Assembly (NCBI GenBank): GCA_036971475.1
Contig: JBAIZL010000003.1
Coordinates: 52,423,842-52,487,841, forward strand
Length of the DNA stretch: 64,000 nt
Direction: 5' to 3'
From: Prosapia bicincta
Taxonomy: Eukaryota; Arthropoda; Insecta; Hemiptera; Cercopidae
In this document: positions 38,320 through 52,800 of the stretch, piece after piece
Layout: each line of letters begins with the position of its first letter
Numbering within the stretch: the stretch's first letter is position 1
Made by a program: the position numbers and the translations under genes
Notes under the pieces: model-generated
Database searches by the model: none
Told to the model about the DNA's origin: nothing
Seen by the model: the letters and a program-made list of their open reading frames with translations, nothing else

Positions 38320-39880
38320 CTACAGTAAGGTCCTGTTTAACTGAACATGTCTAATCAAACTCAACATACTCAGTTTGTTACAAATAAAATCACCATGAAA
38401 ATATGCCTCATCTGAAAATCAAATGTAGCATTGTTTTACTTCAATATTTTTAAAACTTTTTAACATTTTGCATGGTGGAACAAATTTCGGCCTCTAAATT
38501 AAATACCACAATAACAACATAATATAATTTATAATTTATCTTACAATGATTTACTCTAAAGTGTTAAATTATTTCTAAATAGCTTTAAGACACTTACTTC
38601 TTATTTAGAATAAATAACACAAGTATCAAAAACACATACTTTACAAAGCTTATAAAACCCAACAAAGAATATCATGTGTACAGTTTAATACATACTTCTA
38701 TCTAGTGTTATTATGTCCAACCAAATTCTGTTGATCTTAACCTGCTGCACATTAAGCAAATAAATTTGATAAGGGAAATTAAAAAATATCACACTGTGTT
38801 GCAAGACTGGAATTTTAGAGGAGATATTATCTAGCTCACCATGCTCGAAAGAGTTAGAGCACAAGTAAGAAAAGAGGTTTAGGACCCCTTCCAGGAGCCC
38901 AGTCAAACACAATTCTTAATATTCATATCTATATTCCCACTTATAGACAATAACAATTTTATATTGACTAAGTGTTTTGAATCTAAATGGTGGTTTAACC
39001 AAGATAACAAGTTTACTTCAGGAAATGATTTTGCCCTCACATCCCAGAATTCTCTATTATATTACCACTATGTTATTTCTTTAGCCCTACATATCTATCC
39101 TTCCTTTATTATTCTATACAGAAGGTAACACATCCATATGACATTGACTATTTCAGACCTTTTTCAAGTAGGCCTATATCTTCTTGTACTCTTGAGCTGT
39201 GACATTTCATTCCAGACTTAGAGTTTGTATGTCAATTTCTAAATCTTACCTGTTAGTCACAATCCTTTCCATGAACTTTAAAGACTCCCAACTTATTTGC
39301 TTGAAGAATACTTACACTGAAAGCATATTTAATGGATTAAATTTGGTTTTGCTCTTTTTCATTAAATATTTAGATAATAAAAGCATCTATGGCGAGATTT
39401 AAAAGGCTCTCAAAACTGAATTGATTAAAGGTTTATATTCTTGGTAGGAAAAAAGGTTTTAGGTTTTAACTATTTGACATTATACGCTGTAACTAAAATA
39501 GTTGTATAATGTCAAACCCTATTTTAACTACCTAAATGTATTCATATAGGTAATATATGTTTTGATTTATAATGTATGTATTTATGTTTTGAATAGTTGC
39601 TATGTATGTCTCTTAATAATTTTATTGTAGCACTCCTATTTTATGCATAAGATGTACGTTTTATTCATGTATCTAAAAAGTAGCAATTTAAATAAATTTC
39701 TTTCACATTGATTAATTTGGATAAACTCTCTTAAAATTTAATAATTTTGTAACATAATGATTATACTCAGATTGTTAGTAAAGATACAAATGTTTTTTTT
39801 AAACAGATTATAATTTAATTTAATGAAATAAAATTTTCTACACAAATATTATGATACCTAACCTACTTTTCTACAGTCAC
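38320..39880. other. Intergenic DNA, nothing recognised apart from a small palindrome
   Basis: 39468-39520 holds the inverted repeat TTTGACATTATAC/GTATAATGTCAAA-type. The short frames at 38685-38912 and 39199-39402 have no recognised domain. Confidence 0.5.
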
Positions 39881-39899
39881 CCTTTAAATTTAAACACTT

Positions 39900-40200
39900 T
39901 AAATTCCTTTTCTCCAGCTTTCCTATGCTGTCTGTGTTTTCTGTTGCCAATAAGGGGTTACACTACGGATTAACGGCTTCTTTAAGCTTATCATCAGTTC
40001 CGTAATGTTTTTCCACCTAAGAATCATTTTAATTTGGGAATTAGTGATAATCACTGTATGCGTCTCTTTTGTCAATGCCGCTTGATGGGGAAGTGCATTG
40101 TTTTGAATGAGAATTACACCGCTTGTCAGCATTCCACAGTGTTTGCTTTGAATGGGATTGCGGAGTTAACAAAGTAACTTACAGTAGGCAGCTACATTGT
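39900..40200 (-). pseudogene. Mariner-type transposase relic
   Basis: Minus strand frame 40132-39923: GMLTSGVILIQNNALPHQAA, then LTKETHTVII. This is the mariner segment LxxGVxLLHDNARPH with the catalytic D changed to N. The continuation upstream (VNSAIPFKANTVEC-type) is seen to about 40200. No TIRs found. Confidence 0.75.
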
Positions 40201-40710
40201 CTTGCTAGATATGTATATTATTAAAATTAATAATTTGATTAGAGCAACAAATAGTAAATTTCATGTTAAAACTTGATAGAAGTGATTTATGCTAAATCCA
40301 AAGATGTCAGCCAAGTTTATAGGGATGCAATAAACTGATCTTGTATATAACAAACTGTAATAATTGATGATAGCTCTAAACAAATTCTTAATTAATGTCA
40401 TCGTTTTGAATTAATTCAAATTAGTAATTGAAATATTATAATAGAGTTATGTAAAGTGATTATGGATCTAGGCTGAGACTGTATTTTAATTGTACCTTCT
40501 ACGTTATTTAAATTAACACAGGTTATTATTAGAAATTTCTGTTCAGTTTCTATAATTCTACAGGGTCTAGTTACATTTTCAGATGGAGGAATCAACACTT
40601 TGATTTACAGAACTAAGTAAGTTATTCAGTTCTGGGTAATTTTAAATATATTAAGTTCTGGGTGTATAATGTTTGGCAGGTGATAAAGAGTCTAATAACA
40701 TCTACTCAGC
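40200..40710. other. Upstream of DPH6, no promoter element recognised
   Basis: AT-rich. The minus-strand frame at 40416-40598 has no known domain. No TATA box or initiator can be assigned with confidence. Confidence 0.45.
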
Positions 40711-40825
40711 ATGAAGGTGGTGGCATTAATCAGTGGAGGCAAGGACAGTTGCTTTAACATGGTACAATGTGTCGCTGCCGGACATGAAATTGTTGCATTG
40801 GCAAATTTAAGACCTGAAAGTAAGG
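40711..40825 (+). CDS. DPH6: DPH6 coding exon 1 (PP-loop)
   Basis: Starts MKVVALISGGKDSCFNMVQC, then VAAGHEIVALANLRPESK plus one base. SGGKDS is the ATP-pyrophosphatase P-loop of the family. Donor GTGAGT. The Met is at the usual family position, two residues before VALISGG, so the start is confident. Confidence 0.95.
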
Positions 40826-43800
40826 GTGAGTAGTTTTAGTATTGTTGAGTAAAAAAAAATGACTATTTTCTTTTTTTCTTGTTAGTGAATATGATTTTTA
40901 ATTTATATAAATTTAATTGTTTAAAAGAATATATGAGCAGTAATGAAAATAATAAATAACACAATATTAAAACCCTTAGTAATACAGGGTGCAGCAACAT
41001 AACTTTCTATTTGAAATGCGCACTATTCAGACCTTAGCGAGTTGTAGTGGTCTGGAGTAGTATCATAAAGAGGTTTGGTTATAAAGGTTTTACCCTACTC
41101 ATGTCAGTTGGAATTCTGCAGTGGGAGAGTGAGGAGAATGCTTTTGCTGACAAAGATCTAGTTCTCAAACAAATGTTCTGTGAATCCAACCCAGCATGTT
41201 TTAATGTAGGTCTGTCATGGCCTTAAGGCAATTGCTATGCCTTCAGGTAAACCAGTATTACAATAAGATGGATCCCTTAGGCTATCAGAGCATCACTTTG
41301 AGATCCCCTGGGCAGTATGTGCACCAACATGTGCAAGTCCTTGCCCTGGCTAACCAGTCGTTTAGTAAGCGAATTCTTTACAGTGATCTTCATTTTTATC
41401 CATTCAAGATGAACACTGTGTATTTTATTATTTCTCAAAATAGTAAAAAATGTTTAAAGAAAGTTTTGTTTTGATGGTAAATAATGCAAATAGTTATAGC
41501 ACAAACTTTTTTTATTAAGATGTTTTCATTTATGAATGTTTCATAATCATTTTTTTAAAATATTTAGAAAATAAAGTAGTAAACTGTAAAAACAACATAA
41601 TCTCTTGAACAATGGTTAAAAATTTTATGAAATTATTTGTTGTTATTCTGAAAAACTATCAGTTCATCTCACTCTTTCAGTTTCCAGATTAACATTTCTT
41701 CTGCAGAAATCTCTGCTCCCCTCATAGAAAAAAAATTATTCTTAATAAAATTAACCATATTTTACACTTAGAAAACTATTTGGGTGTGTTTTGTTCAGTA
41801 AAAAAAGAAGTTTATATTACATCTGTTTGTATTATCTTGGCATTAAAACCACTACTTACTGATTTATTCAGCAGATGCGTTTCGCACTAGGTCAGGACAT
41901 TTTTAAATGCTGTGAATTACTGTCAAGTTTGTTACTTAGGTGTCAGAAGTTTATATATTTATTCTGCCATACATATATAATCTTATTTTTTAAAACAATA
42001 TTCTGGTATAAATTTTGTACCGTAACAAGATGCCTGGTTACTCTTACTGATGTCTAGTTTTTAGGTATCAAACTAATTTCATGATTTTATTTTAAAGCAG
42101 TTTTGATTTCCATATCTTAAAATGTGAATCCACCCTTCATCAGAATAAGAGGGGTATTAACCGATGTATAATGTAGAAAATCTAGGCTAAAATGAAAATT
42201 TGCAACATTTCATTCTATGGAATTGTAACTTAGATAACATTAACTATCTAAAACATCATATAGTTTAATCATCGTGTAGGAGAAAAAAAAGACAATTTCA
42301 GAAAGAAGTTACAAGACTAAAGAATTTAATTAAATTATTACAAGATGTCCGTCTTACAATAAAAGATGGTGTTTGAGTTTGAAAGGAAAGAGTTTAATAT
42401 AACAATACAAATTTTATGGGTAGCAAAAATAAATAAGAAAAAAATGTTTCCTGTTAAAGAAAAATGATACTTAATTGCCTTTCCTAAAAGTTTAATCCGT
42501 GAGCAGATATGAGTCACAAATTACAACTCATTGCGTATTCCTTTTCTGATAAAGTCGTGATGTGTTTGTGACCACATTCTGTCTTTACCTCTAATTTGTT
42601 CGCATACTGTAATTTACACAGATTCCCTGGTCTAGACAGCTTTGAATAACAACTTATACACAATGAAGTCTTTTTATTATCTGGCTACAATTAAAGACAA
42701 ATATGCTCATGCCCATGTAAGGTAATGTTATTTATAAGTATCTTTCGTCATTGCCGCTTTATGGAGAAGTGCATTATTTTTAATGAGAATGATGCCGCTG
42801 AGCAGAACTCCACGGTGTTTATTTTGAATGGGATAACGGAGTTGACGAAGTGTCTTACAGCAGACGGCTACATTTATCTAGGCATGTAGTCGATGAGCAA
42901 GACACCCCTATGGCCCCAAAACACCATTGTCATAACTTTCCTGATGCTCAAAATTTCTGTTGATTTTTTCGGTTGTGTTGGGGATCCCAAAGAATGCCAT
43001 TCCATGAACTGGTGATATGTTTCTAGAGTGCCATTCCATTTGTTTCTAGAGTGATATGGGAGATCAAAGTCCCATTACCAGGAATGATGTGATTAAACAG
43101 TTCATCACCATCCGTCTCATACAAGTGAGGAATATCAATGCAACTCCCATTTTTTTGGTTTTCTGCTCTGACAAATTTTGAGGAACCCACTAGGTACACA
43201 ACATTTTATAGCCCTGCTCGTCACGAACAGTTTTGTATAACACAGTTTTTGAAACTTCAGATAAAAATTAATGCAGGCTACTAATTGGGGAATGTCTACA
43301 TTCTTCAATTTGGTTTTCAATTTTTGCTTTAAGTTTGCAAGTCACAACTGAAGCATCCATAGTGAACATTCGTTTGCCTGCAATTCAGAATGCTCCATTT
43401 TTGAACAAACGCTTCATTCATCGCATTACAATTATCCTCAGCTATCTGTCTACCATATTGATGGGTGGAACGTTTTTAAAAAAAGCAAATAATCTTGCGA
43501 ACCTTACACTTGTTGGCATATACAGTTTTTGTTATACATTTTCAAGATAAACCGTAATCGACTGTAGCAGATGCCAGCTGTTGCAAAACTGACACAGAAG
43601 AATTAGGTGAGAGGCAAGCGCAGTCATTTGTCACTACTCAACGTTCTTTACTTTTCGAACAACTTATGTAATTCAGAACATTATGTGATTCATACATAGT
43701 TAAAATTTGTCTAGTAACTTAATGTTTCATTTTTTTTTTTTTACTATAGTCGCTTTCAAAACTGGTAAATACATTATGAAACTGATGAGAATGTATATTT

Positions 43801-46800
43801 AGAGAAATTTACTATGAATTTTTTAGTTAAATTTTGTATTTTTAGAGTGCAATTTTTAAGAGAGCAAAACATTTTTAAAATATTTAAGAAAAACACAAGT
43901 TTTTACAATCATAAAGATATGGAATAATTCTATTGAGTAATTTGTACATACATAGATTTAAAAAAAAAATGTTTTTGTTAGGCATCATTAATTTAATAAC
44001 CTGAGATAAACATTTAAAATATGACATTATTTTTCTTTGGTCTTATGTTGCGCTACAAAAATAATAGCCAAAGTATGCAGTTATAAGATTTTTTTAAAAT
44101 AATAAGCATAAAAGTCATAAGAATGAAAAATGTAAAATACTAATGTTATACCAGAACTACTATCTCAATTAAAATGTGTTTTTAGTCTTAGCATAATCAC
44201 TACATGATGTAATAAACAACTTACCCTTCTTAACAAATATTTTTAATTAATATCTACTGCAAAAAAATGTTTTTAATGCTATGATTAACTAGGTTTTCTA
44301 GATTCCAAATACTTTAATCTCTTTGTTTGTGCCACAGCTCTGCAGCAAGTAATTATTCAGGTTTTAATATGTTTATCTATAAAGATAAGGTGCAATGTGA
44401 GAATTTTTAATAAATTATAACTTAATACTCATTCCAGTAGATATTGAAGAAATACGTGATACAGATAATATTCTTTGTTAATACCCATCAGATACGTATT
44501 GAATGTCATCTCTTGTAAAACATTATCTTTTAATGATAAAGTTTTTGATTCAAACATATAGACATATGTTGTTAGACTTGGTATTTTCCCCTTTATGTAT
44601 TGCTTATATTTCTTTAGAAATGACACCAATCTTTATTTTTGAAATAAGGTTTTTGCACGCTTAAAATGATTTTAAAATTGTTAACTCAGAGTAATACAAC
44701 AGTTTTAAATTATGTTATTTGTCTTGTAATGCTAAAGCCATATCAGATGTACATTTTTAAATGCCCAAAATTAAAATCTAACTGTACTTAAATTATTATT
44801 AGACACTTTAGATAATCCACGACAAAGACCAACATTATTGATTTTTCCATTTCATGTATGGTAATCCCATATATTTCATGTATGGTAATTCATTCTAAAT
44901 AAGAGACAAATGATTGTAAGAGTCACAAACTATAGATGGTTGAAATTTTAAAAATTGAAACAAAACCACAATGTACCAACACACACAAACCTGTATAAAT
45001 TAAATATTCCTCTATTAAACAGATCACTGTTTTACACTGCATCAGCTATGTAGTGCAGTGTACTACATAGCCACGACACTGCATATATCCACAACACTAC
45101 ACATATCCACAAAATGTTTGGTTATAAAAAGAAATTAATTTACTAACAGTAACATTGAATTCAATAAACTTCGAACTTGGAGTAACACAATACAATAATA
45201 CCCTGTACTTACGAGATAGGCGGGACCGAGCGATAACCGTGTAAGTCTGGGTATAATTTTACATACAATCACATAGGAATCATGTTTAATTGGGACCAAA
45301 AACTAAATAAACTAATAATTTAGAAGGAAAATGTGTATGTATTAAAATATTAAATACATATTACAAAGAAGTAAGTAAAAAGAAGATTCTAAAGAATCTG
45401 CGTTTTTAAAGTCTTGCTCTTGTGCACGCATTTCTATGAGCTCATCAATTAATTATCAGCTCCTGGTTGTGTAAATCCATCAGTTCTTGAACGTCATTAT
45501 CCACTTCTAAATTGAGTTCTCTGGCAAAACCGACAACTTCTTCAATCATATCAGCAATTTCATCAATAGACACACCTTTTTCCAAACGCCATTCATAGTT
45601 GTTTGTGGAATTTCATTCCAAGATTGTCCAATGATTCTCAAAGCATCTAAAACTTTGAAATTGTTTCCAAAAATCTTCAACAGAGAGCTTGTTCTCTCTC
45701 ATAGCTTCATGCAGATGCGCAAATGATCTTCTTGTTTAATAAACTTTAAATGTTTTGATGACTCCCTGATACATTGGTTGAAGCAAATTATTTGTTTTGG
45801 GTGTCAAAAATATAACTTTCATATGTGTGTTGAAATTAGTTAAAGTAGTAGGAGGATGGCCAGGGGCAAGGTCAATTAATAAGAATTACTTTAAAAGGAA
45901 TTTGTTTAGACCGATAATAATGTTCGACTTGAGGTATGAAATGATGATCAAACCAGTGCTCAAAAAACAGCTGTCACCCAAGCCTTCCGATTCGACTTCC
46001 AAATCACGGGCAAGCTAGTTTTAGAAATATTTTTCTTTGGATTTTCTGAGCGATAAACTATGAGAGGTTACAACTTATAGTCAACAGCTCTATTTGCACC
46101 AACCATCAATGTCAATTGGTCTTTGGCGGCCTTAAAACCTGAAACGATTTCCTTCTCATGAGCTATAAAAGTTCTCGAGAGCATTCTCTTCCAGAATAGG
46201 CCAGTTTCTGCATAGCTCGGACAGCATCATTTAAAAACACATAATTCGGGAATCGCACAAGACGGGGTAGCGTAAGTCAAGGTATTACTGTATAACCAAG
46301 TTCACATGCAATACAATGCTACATAACTCGAAGTTTTTATATAATAAGACACATTATGGACACAATCACTTTATAACGGGACACATCTCCCGAAACGGCC
46401 ATCCTCAACAATTATAGTGCTACTATAGGCAAGTGTAACATATTTACAAGTGTTTTTAATTGAAAACTAGTACGCCACGTGAAGATGGAATTAACAAATA
46501 TACAGTTTTTTTAATAAAACAGCACTATATTATACCACATTATTGTATAGTTATATTACAATATAGTTACATACTATCTAGTTAATGGTATTACAAGCAA
46601 AGATTAACTTTATATATTATAATATAGTTAACCCGGGATCCCCCATGCCATGGAAACTCCCGCAATGACTCGCCGTTAGGGCAAATCTAACATTTGTAAT
46701 ATCAGTTATTAATGTGTTTTAAATTATAAATTTCAATTGTATGGGTTATAGTAACCTTTAAACTTAGCAATTGATATAAAAACAATCTATTAAATACATT

Positions 46801-49800
46801 TATGGCATATTTATTTGTAAAATAACAGATAGAAAAACAGTTAAGCTACTCACGTCGCTGCTCCTAACACAGACTCACGTGATCGCTCATACAGTGCTCC
46901 CTAACATGGACGGCGTCTGCCACTTCTCTCACCCCTGGTTACCCTCTCAATCATACTATCTACTCAAAATTTTGATAGTAGCTGGTCAACATCCTCGAGA
47001 AAGCATATTTAGAAGCTCAGTCGCATACAACGAAAAGATAAAATAATTCCTTCAGAGCAACTATAAATGTTAGATTCAATCTAATAGTGTGAGCGTACCC
47101 GGGTTAATGTACACTGAGATAGATTGAGTAATAAAGAAACAATATTAAGCTCATCAAAGTAATTTAATCACTTTGTCTTAAGTTGAAAGACCAAGGTTTC
47201 TTGGTCAATACTACTAGACTTATTTTATATATAAAACTTTTTTTTAACTAAACCTATTCTAACTGCATATAACTCCTGAGGAATAGCAACAGACTTGGGT
47301 AGCCAATGCGAACTTGCCTCCTTGTTATTTAGAGTAGTTAGAACCACTTATCTTAGTGTTTATCGAACCTCGCTGCTATAAGTATCAGTATGGTACTACC
47401 ACTTTACCTAGAGAAGGGTAGATAGCTGCCTGATATTCTACGTTTCCAATTACCTTCTATTAGCTCACCCTCTCCTGATACATATCTTATACACATTTTA
47501 ATCGTTAATAAAATATGTTTTTATTCATGCAATCAAGTTCAAATACATTTTTTTAACCTAGAGTGGATGACAATTAATGTTAATACAGTTTTTTCAATAT
47601 TTATTCAATAATTAAATTGTAAAAATTTGGGAGTCTAGGCTGGATTCCAACTGAATATCTTCATGTTCGAAATCTACTGCTTTTTGGCATCAAACCAACT
47701 TCCCATAGCTAGAAAAGAACTTCTTAAAGATCTATATTATAAACCTCCATTGTATAACATTTAATAGTTGCCATGGTTACCACACAATATCATAAATAGT
47801 TCTCTTGATTAAAAATGAATGAAAAGAGTAAAATAAACAAACAAACTGGATTAACCTTATAAAACGTTGCTTCACAAACAGACAATGCGAAAAGAAACTA
47901 CAACACAATGCAAGAGGCGAAAAAAGAAAGTGTATAAATAGTAACAAATAAACATAATAGTCCAACACCAAACATAGAAAGAGAAATGGAAAATTGCATG
48001 AAAATTTGTTTTCTATTTGCAACTCAATATTATTATTCTGACATATGTATATACATATTTATATTAATTGTGATTATAGAGAAAAAAAACTAAAATACAA
48101 TTTTCTTTGTTGAATTAAGTAGGAATTGACTTAAATACAAAATTTTATATAACTTGTTTACTTGTTTATCTCCCCAGTATCAAGTCTCTTGCTAAGTTTT
48201 GAGAGTCACTCTGTTGCTATGTTGTATTATAGCTTCATAGCAAGTATTACATAGTATGACAGTTTGCAAAGACTTTCTTGGTGAAGGACCAGTGGCAGCT
48301 TGTGGATAGGTTGCACGGCTGCACAACCACTAAACCAGAGATTAGTAGGAAAAAAAATTGATTTATTATGTAAGAATTATGTACATTGTTATGAGCGATT
48401 ATTGATCATATAACATGATCCATCATAATAAAACAGCAGCGACCTTGTGACCATTGAAAGCATTAAGCACTATGTATCTTTTATCCCTATAACAACCCTT
48501 TAAGTTTTTCTGATTATGATTTCTTTACCTTAATACCCGGAAACACAAAAGCGGATGAAGCGGCGAAGAATGCTACAAGTTTGGTGCCCATTACTCAACG
48601 AGTTATTGCATCTGATTATGTGTGTTTTGCGAAACATTTATTGCTCGCTGGCTGGAATGATGAATGGCATAACGTGATTCAGAATAAGCTGAGGGAAATT
48701 AAAGATACCGTCCGTCCATGGAGGTCTTCTATTCATTCAAAACGTAGGGAGGAAGTGGAGGTCACGCGCCTTCGCGTTGGCCACTCTTTTGCAACTCATG
48801 GATATTTGATTCGTCGTGAAGATCCACCAATTTGCCAGTACTGCGGTGACATCTTCACAATAAAACATATTTTAGTCGATTGCCTTAGTGTAACTAATAT
48901 TTGTGCCCTTTTTAATTTAAAAGGGAGTTTGAAGGTGGTGTTAAGGGACGATGCCTCGGCCGTTGACCGAGTCATCGCTTTCTTATGCCACTTGAACATA
49001 TTTTTTAAAATTTAATATTTAAAACATATGCTTTTATAGCTATACTTATATTTCTTTTTAATTATTATCTGCTTGTATTTTGTATTATTTATTTAAATTT
49101 AATTTATTTTATGTTCTTGTTATTGTGCTATTAAGATTTATTTATTGCTAATTTGTTGACTATTGTTATTTTAAATATTGGTATTATTTATTTACTGTTA
49201 TTTTGTTTGTTGTTATTTTGTTATTTATAGTTTCATATTTTTATTGTTTTAGATTTATTGTTGTTTTTGTTAAGTTTTTTGTTTTGCAATTTTTGTTTTA
49301 TTAAAATTTATTTTGTTCCTTTTTTTAATTTAGAATATTATGTTCGATTTTGATTGGCGATGATAACCACAGTTGGTTTTTCACCAGGGAAAAAACCAAC
49401 ACTTTACAATCTTCAATCCCCATAGGTTTTAGACACCAGCCGCCACACAGTGAGATCATGTTTCAATCATTATTTATGGTTTCTATTTACCGTACCTTTA
49501 TATGAGAATAGGAAAACAATTTTTCATTTTTGTGAATTTCACTTGGCCTACATTATGTTGCAGATGAGTTGGACAGCTACATGTACCAGACAGTAGGTCA
49601 CCAAGGTGTAGAATTATATGCAGAAGCAATGGGTCTACCTCTATTCAGACAGCCTACACAAGGTATTGCTGTGCTTTATGATAAGGTGTATACACCTACA
49701 CCTGCAGACGAAGTTGAAGACCTTTATCAACTGCTAGTCACAGTCAAGGTAATTTTGTAAACATTACATAGATTTGGAAATATAATTTAGGTGAAGTTAT

Positions 49801-52800
49801 AGGTATGTTTAAAGTTTTCAGACATAAATGATAATAGAAATAACATTTACCTGATGATGTAGAAAGTACTAAGAAATATTAACCTTTTCACTAGCACTCC
49901 CGAATATACTCGATCACGGACGGTGCGCGATGTTAGAGCACGCACGAGAATACTCGATTTGATATTTCTTCTGTCAGAGCATACTTAATTATATTCTTTT
50001 TTGTCAAATGTCATTACTACACCATCTATTGGTCAATATTTGAACTTCTTCGGTATTTGTCAGGCCATCTATTGGTCAATATTTGAACTTCTTTGGTGTC
50101 ATCTGCTTGGCCATCTATTGGTAAATAGTTAAAGTAAATTTTCTGTAATGCTTTTTGATCAAGTAACCATCTGGAAATCAGCTGACATTTCATGTTTGTC
50201 AGACTAGAAGTATTTGTATGTAATCATGCTAAAAACAGTTGTAATTTTTTATTTATAATTGTGTCAAGCCTAATTCTGAGCACATTTTCCATTTACTCAG
50301 TTTTGTTTATGTTATAAGTAAATAATTGCTCTATAGTGTGTTAGTGTGAATATTTTCCTTCACTAATACCACCAACTGAAAAAAGAGCAATTCAACCAGA
50401 GTGTGTCCTGTGTGTGCTCACACAAGTGCGGGAGTGAAGAAAAGAAAAGAGTGAAGGTACATGTGTAAAACTTGTGACTTGTCATTGTGTGTTGTACCTT
50501 GTTTTGAAGTATTCCATACAGTGAAAGACTATTGAAGTATAAATGTGTTTATATAAATGAATATACTTGTATAAAATTGACGTAACATCTTTTCAGTCAC
50601 TTTACAGTAATGTGTAGTAAAAATGGAGTTGGAAATATATTATGTTAGGTTGGAAGTTTAAAAAAATATTTTTGAAGAATAAATAGTGGTTTTGTATTTC
50701 ATTTAAGTTTTATTTATTATTTGGAATATTAAAAGTCTTAATATCTGAAAATCAGGATACTATTAACAAAAAAAAACCCCTGCTCCTACAGGTGACGCTA
50801 GTATTAAAACAAACCCGCTCCTGAAAAGGTTAAAAACGCCCACTGGTCAAAACAACAGTTGTTTTGACAGGTGAGCTTGGCAACACCCACTGTATAAATA
50901 TAGAGATGTACCTTACTTTCACCTTAGTTGTAAGTTAGAGTTTGTAGTAGCAATCATCAGTGGATGATGATGACTTTGTCATCGAAATGAGTATAAGTCA
51001 ATAAATGATTAATTTGTGAGTTTTGTGTTTGTTTTTTCCGAAAATATTTTCAAGAAATCAAAATTTGAAAAAAGTGTTGCTATAACACGCAAAATAAAAT
51101 CATCGTTTCTTTACGATATATAATACTAAGTTTGCTGCATAGTAATAATATAAAGTATCTGCTTTAGTGAAAAAAAAATTAACACATGTAACACATGAGA
51201 TAATTCTTGGGTGAAGCGAAACACTCCCTCCTTGTTACAAAGTATATTGGAATTACTGTGAAGTTACACCAAGATTGAATCACTTCATTTGTTAACCAGC
51301 TAGCTAACATTGCAAATGTTATGTTATTTTGTATAATCAAATTTGTCTTATCCAAATACTTTTTAGCTATGTTGCAAAGTAGTATAAGATAGTGTTCTGT
51401 TTTATAAAGAAACCTTAAGTTTATAAAGTTGTGCGTGTGTGAATGTGTGTGTGTGTGTGTGTTTTCTCTAAGGTTAGAACAGTATTTTTATATTTTAAAG
51501 TTAGTATTTTTAAATTTTTATAAAATCAGTAATTTTTAAGGAGTTCCCTGAGAGTATAATTATTTTTATGTTTCGTAGGGCTCTATATCCTTAAGAATAA
51601 TTTTGCTATATTTACATTTGAAAACCTTATAAATACCAAATTATATCTTCTACAACATTTAACCTGTTGCGGAAGACACGTGTCAATCAATGTCTCTTTA
51701 GGACACTAATACGTAATAAGGGTTAACCTTTTCAAGAGCACTCCCGAATATACTCGATCCTGATCGCTGTGCGATGTCGGAGAATACTCGGTTTGATATT
51801 TCTTCTGTCAGAGCATACTCGATTATATTCTTTTCTGTCAAATGGCATTGCTACACTACCTATTGGTCAATATTTGAACTTCTTCGATATTTGTTAAGCC
51901 ATCTATTGGTCAATATTTGAACTTCTTTGGTGTAATTTGCTAGGCCATCTATTGGTAAATAACTGAAGTAACATTTAATATTTCTGTAATGCTTTTTGAT
52001 CAAGTAGCTGACATTTCATGTTTGTCCGACAAGAAATATTTGTATGTAATCATGCTAAAGTTGTAATTATTCATTTGTAATTGTAAATCAAGCCTAATTC
52101 TGATCAGATTTTCTATTTACTCAGTTTTGTTTATGTTATAACTAAATTATGTCTCTATAGTGTGTTAGTGTGAATATTTAGTAAACAGTTAGTTATTAGT
52201 ATACATATTTTTGTGTGTTAGTAAGCCTAATTATTTTACTGTATAGGAGTATAATTGTTGTTTTTTCTAAAATGGAAAATGATGATGATAATGATGTTGA
52301 GGAAAATAGTTTTAGAAAACTGATTTTACTGAAAATTCTTTAATTTAACATTTACATTTTAAACAATTCACAAGTATTGATTTTTTGCTATAAAAAAATG
52401 TATACTGTTCGTTTTTATCATGTTACTGTGTAATCTCAGACAGTATTTCTGTCATCTACTTATAGAACTCTTGTATATTGTTTATCCAAGCAACAATTTA
52501 CTCTGTGCCTTTACAAATATTTATAACTTTTTATAAAAATCCATACGGTTTAAATTAATTTGAATTTTATATTTGTTGTAGAACGAAATTGACTTTGATG
52601 CCGTTGCTGTTGGAGCTGTTTTATCAGACTACCAAAGAGTTAGAGTAGAAAACGTGTAAGCTGTCTTGAAATATATTTTCCTACTAATTTTTAAAATTAG
52701 GTTGTACCCATATAATATCTTTATTATTGACTACCTAAAACTTTTTGGCTGTATAATTTTACAGGTGTAGTCGATTAGGCCTTGTTGCACTGGCATATTT

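Noticed and set aside
33919..40710. Bidirectional promoter between CoREST and DPH6
   Set aside because: The start codons are 6.8 kb apart with transposons and palindromes in between; nothing in the sequence shows shared control.
47777..48022. Minus-strand frame rich in Phe, Leu and Cys (81 codons)
   Set aside because: No domain, no splice context, composition expected from AT-rich sequence.
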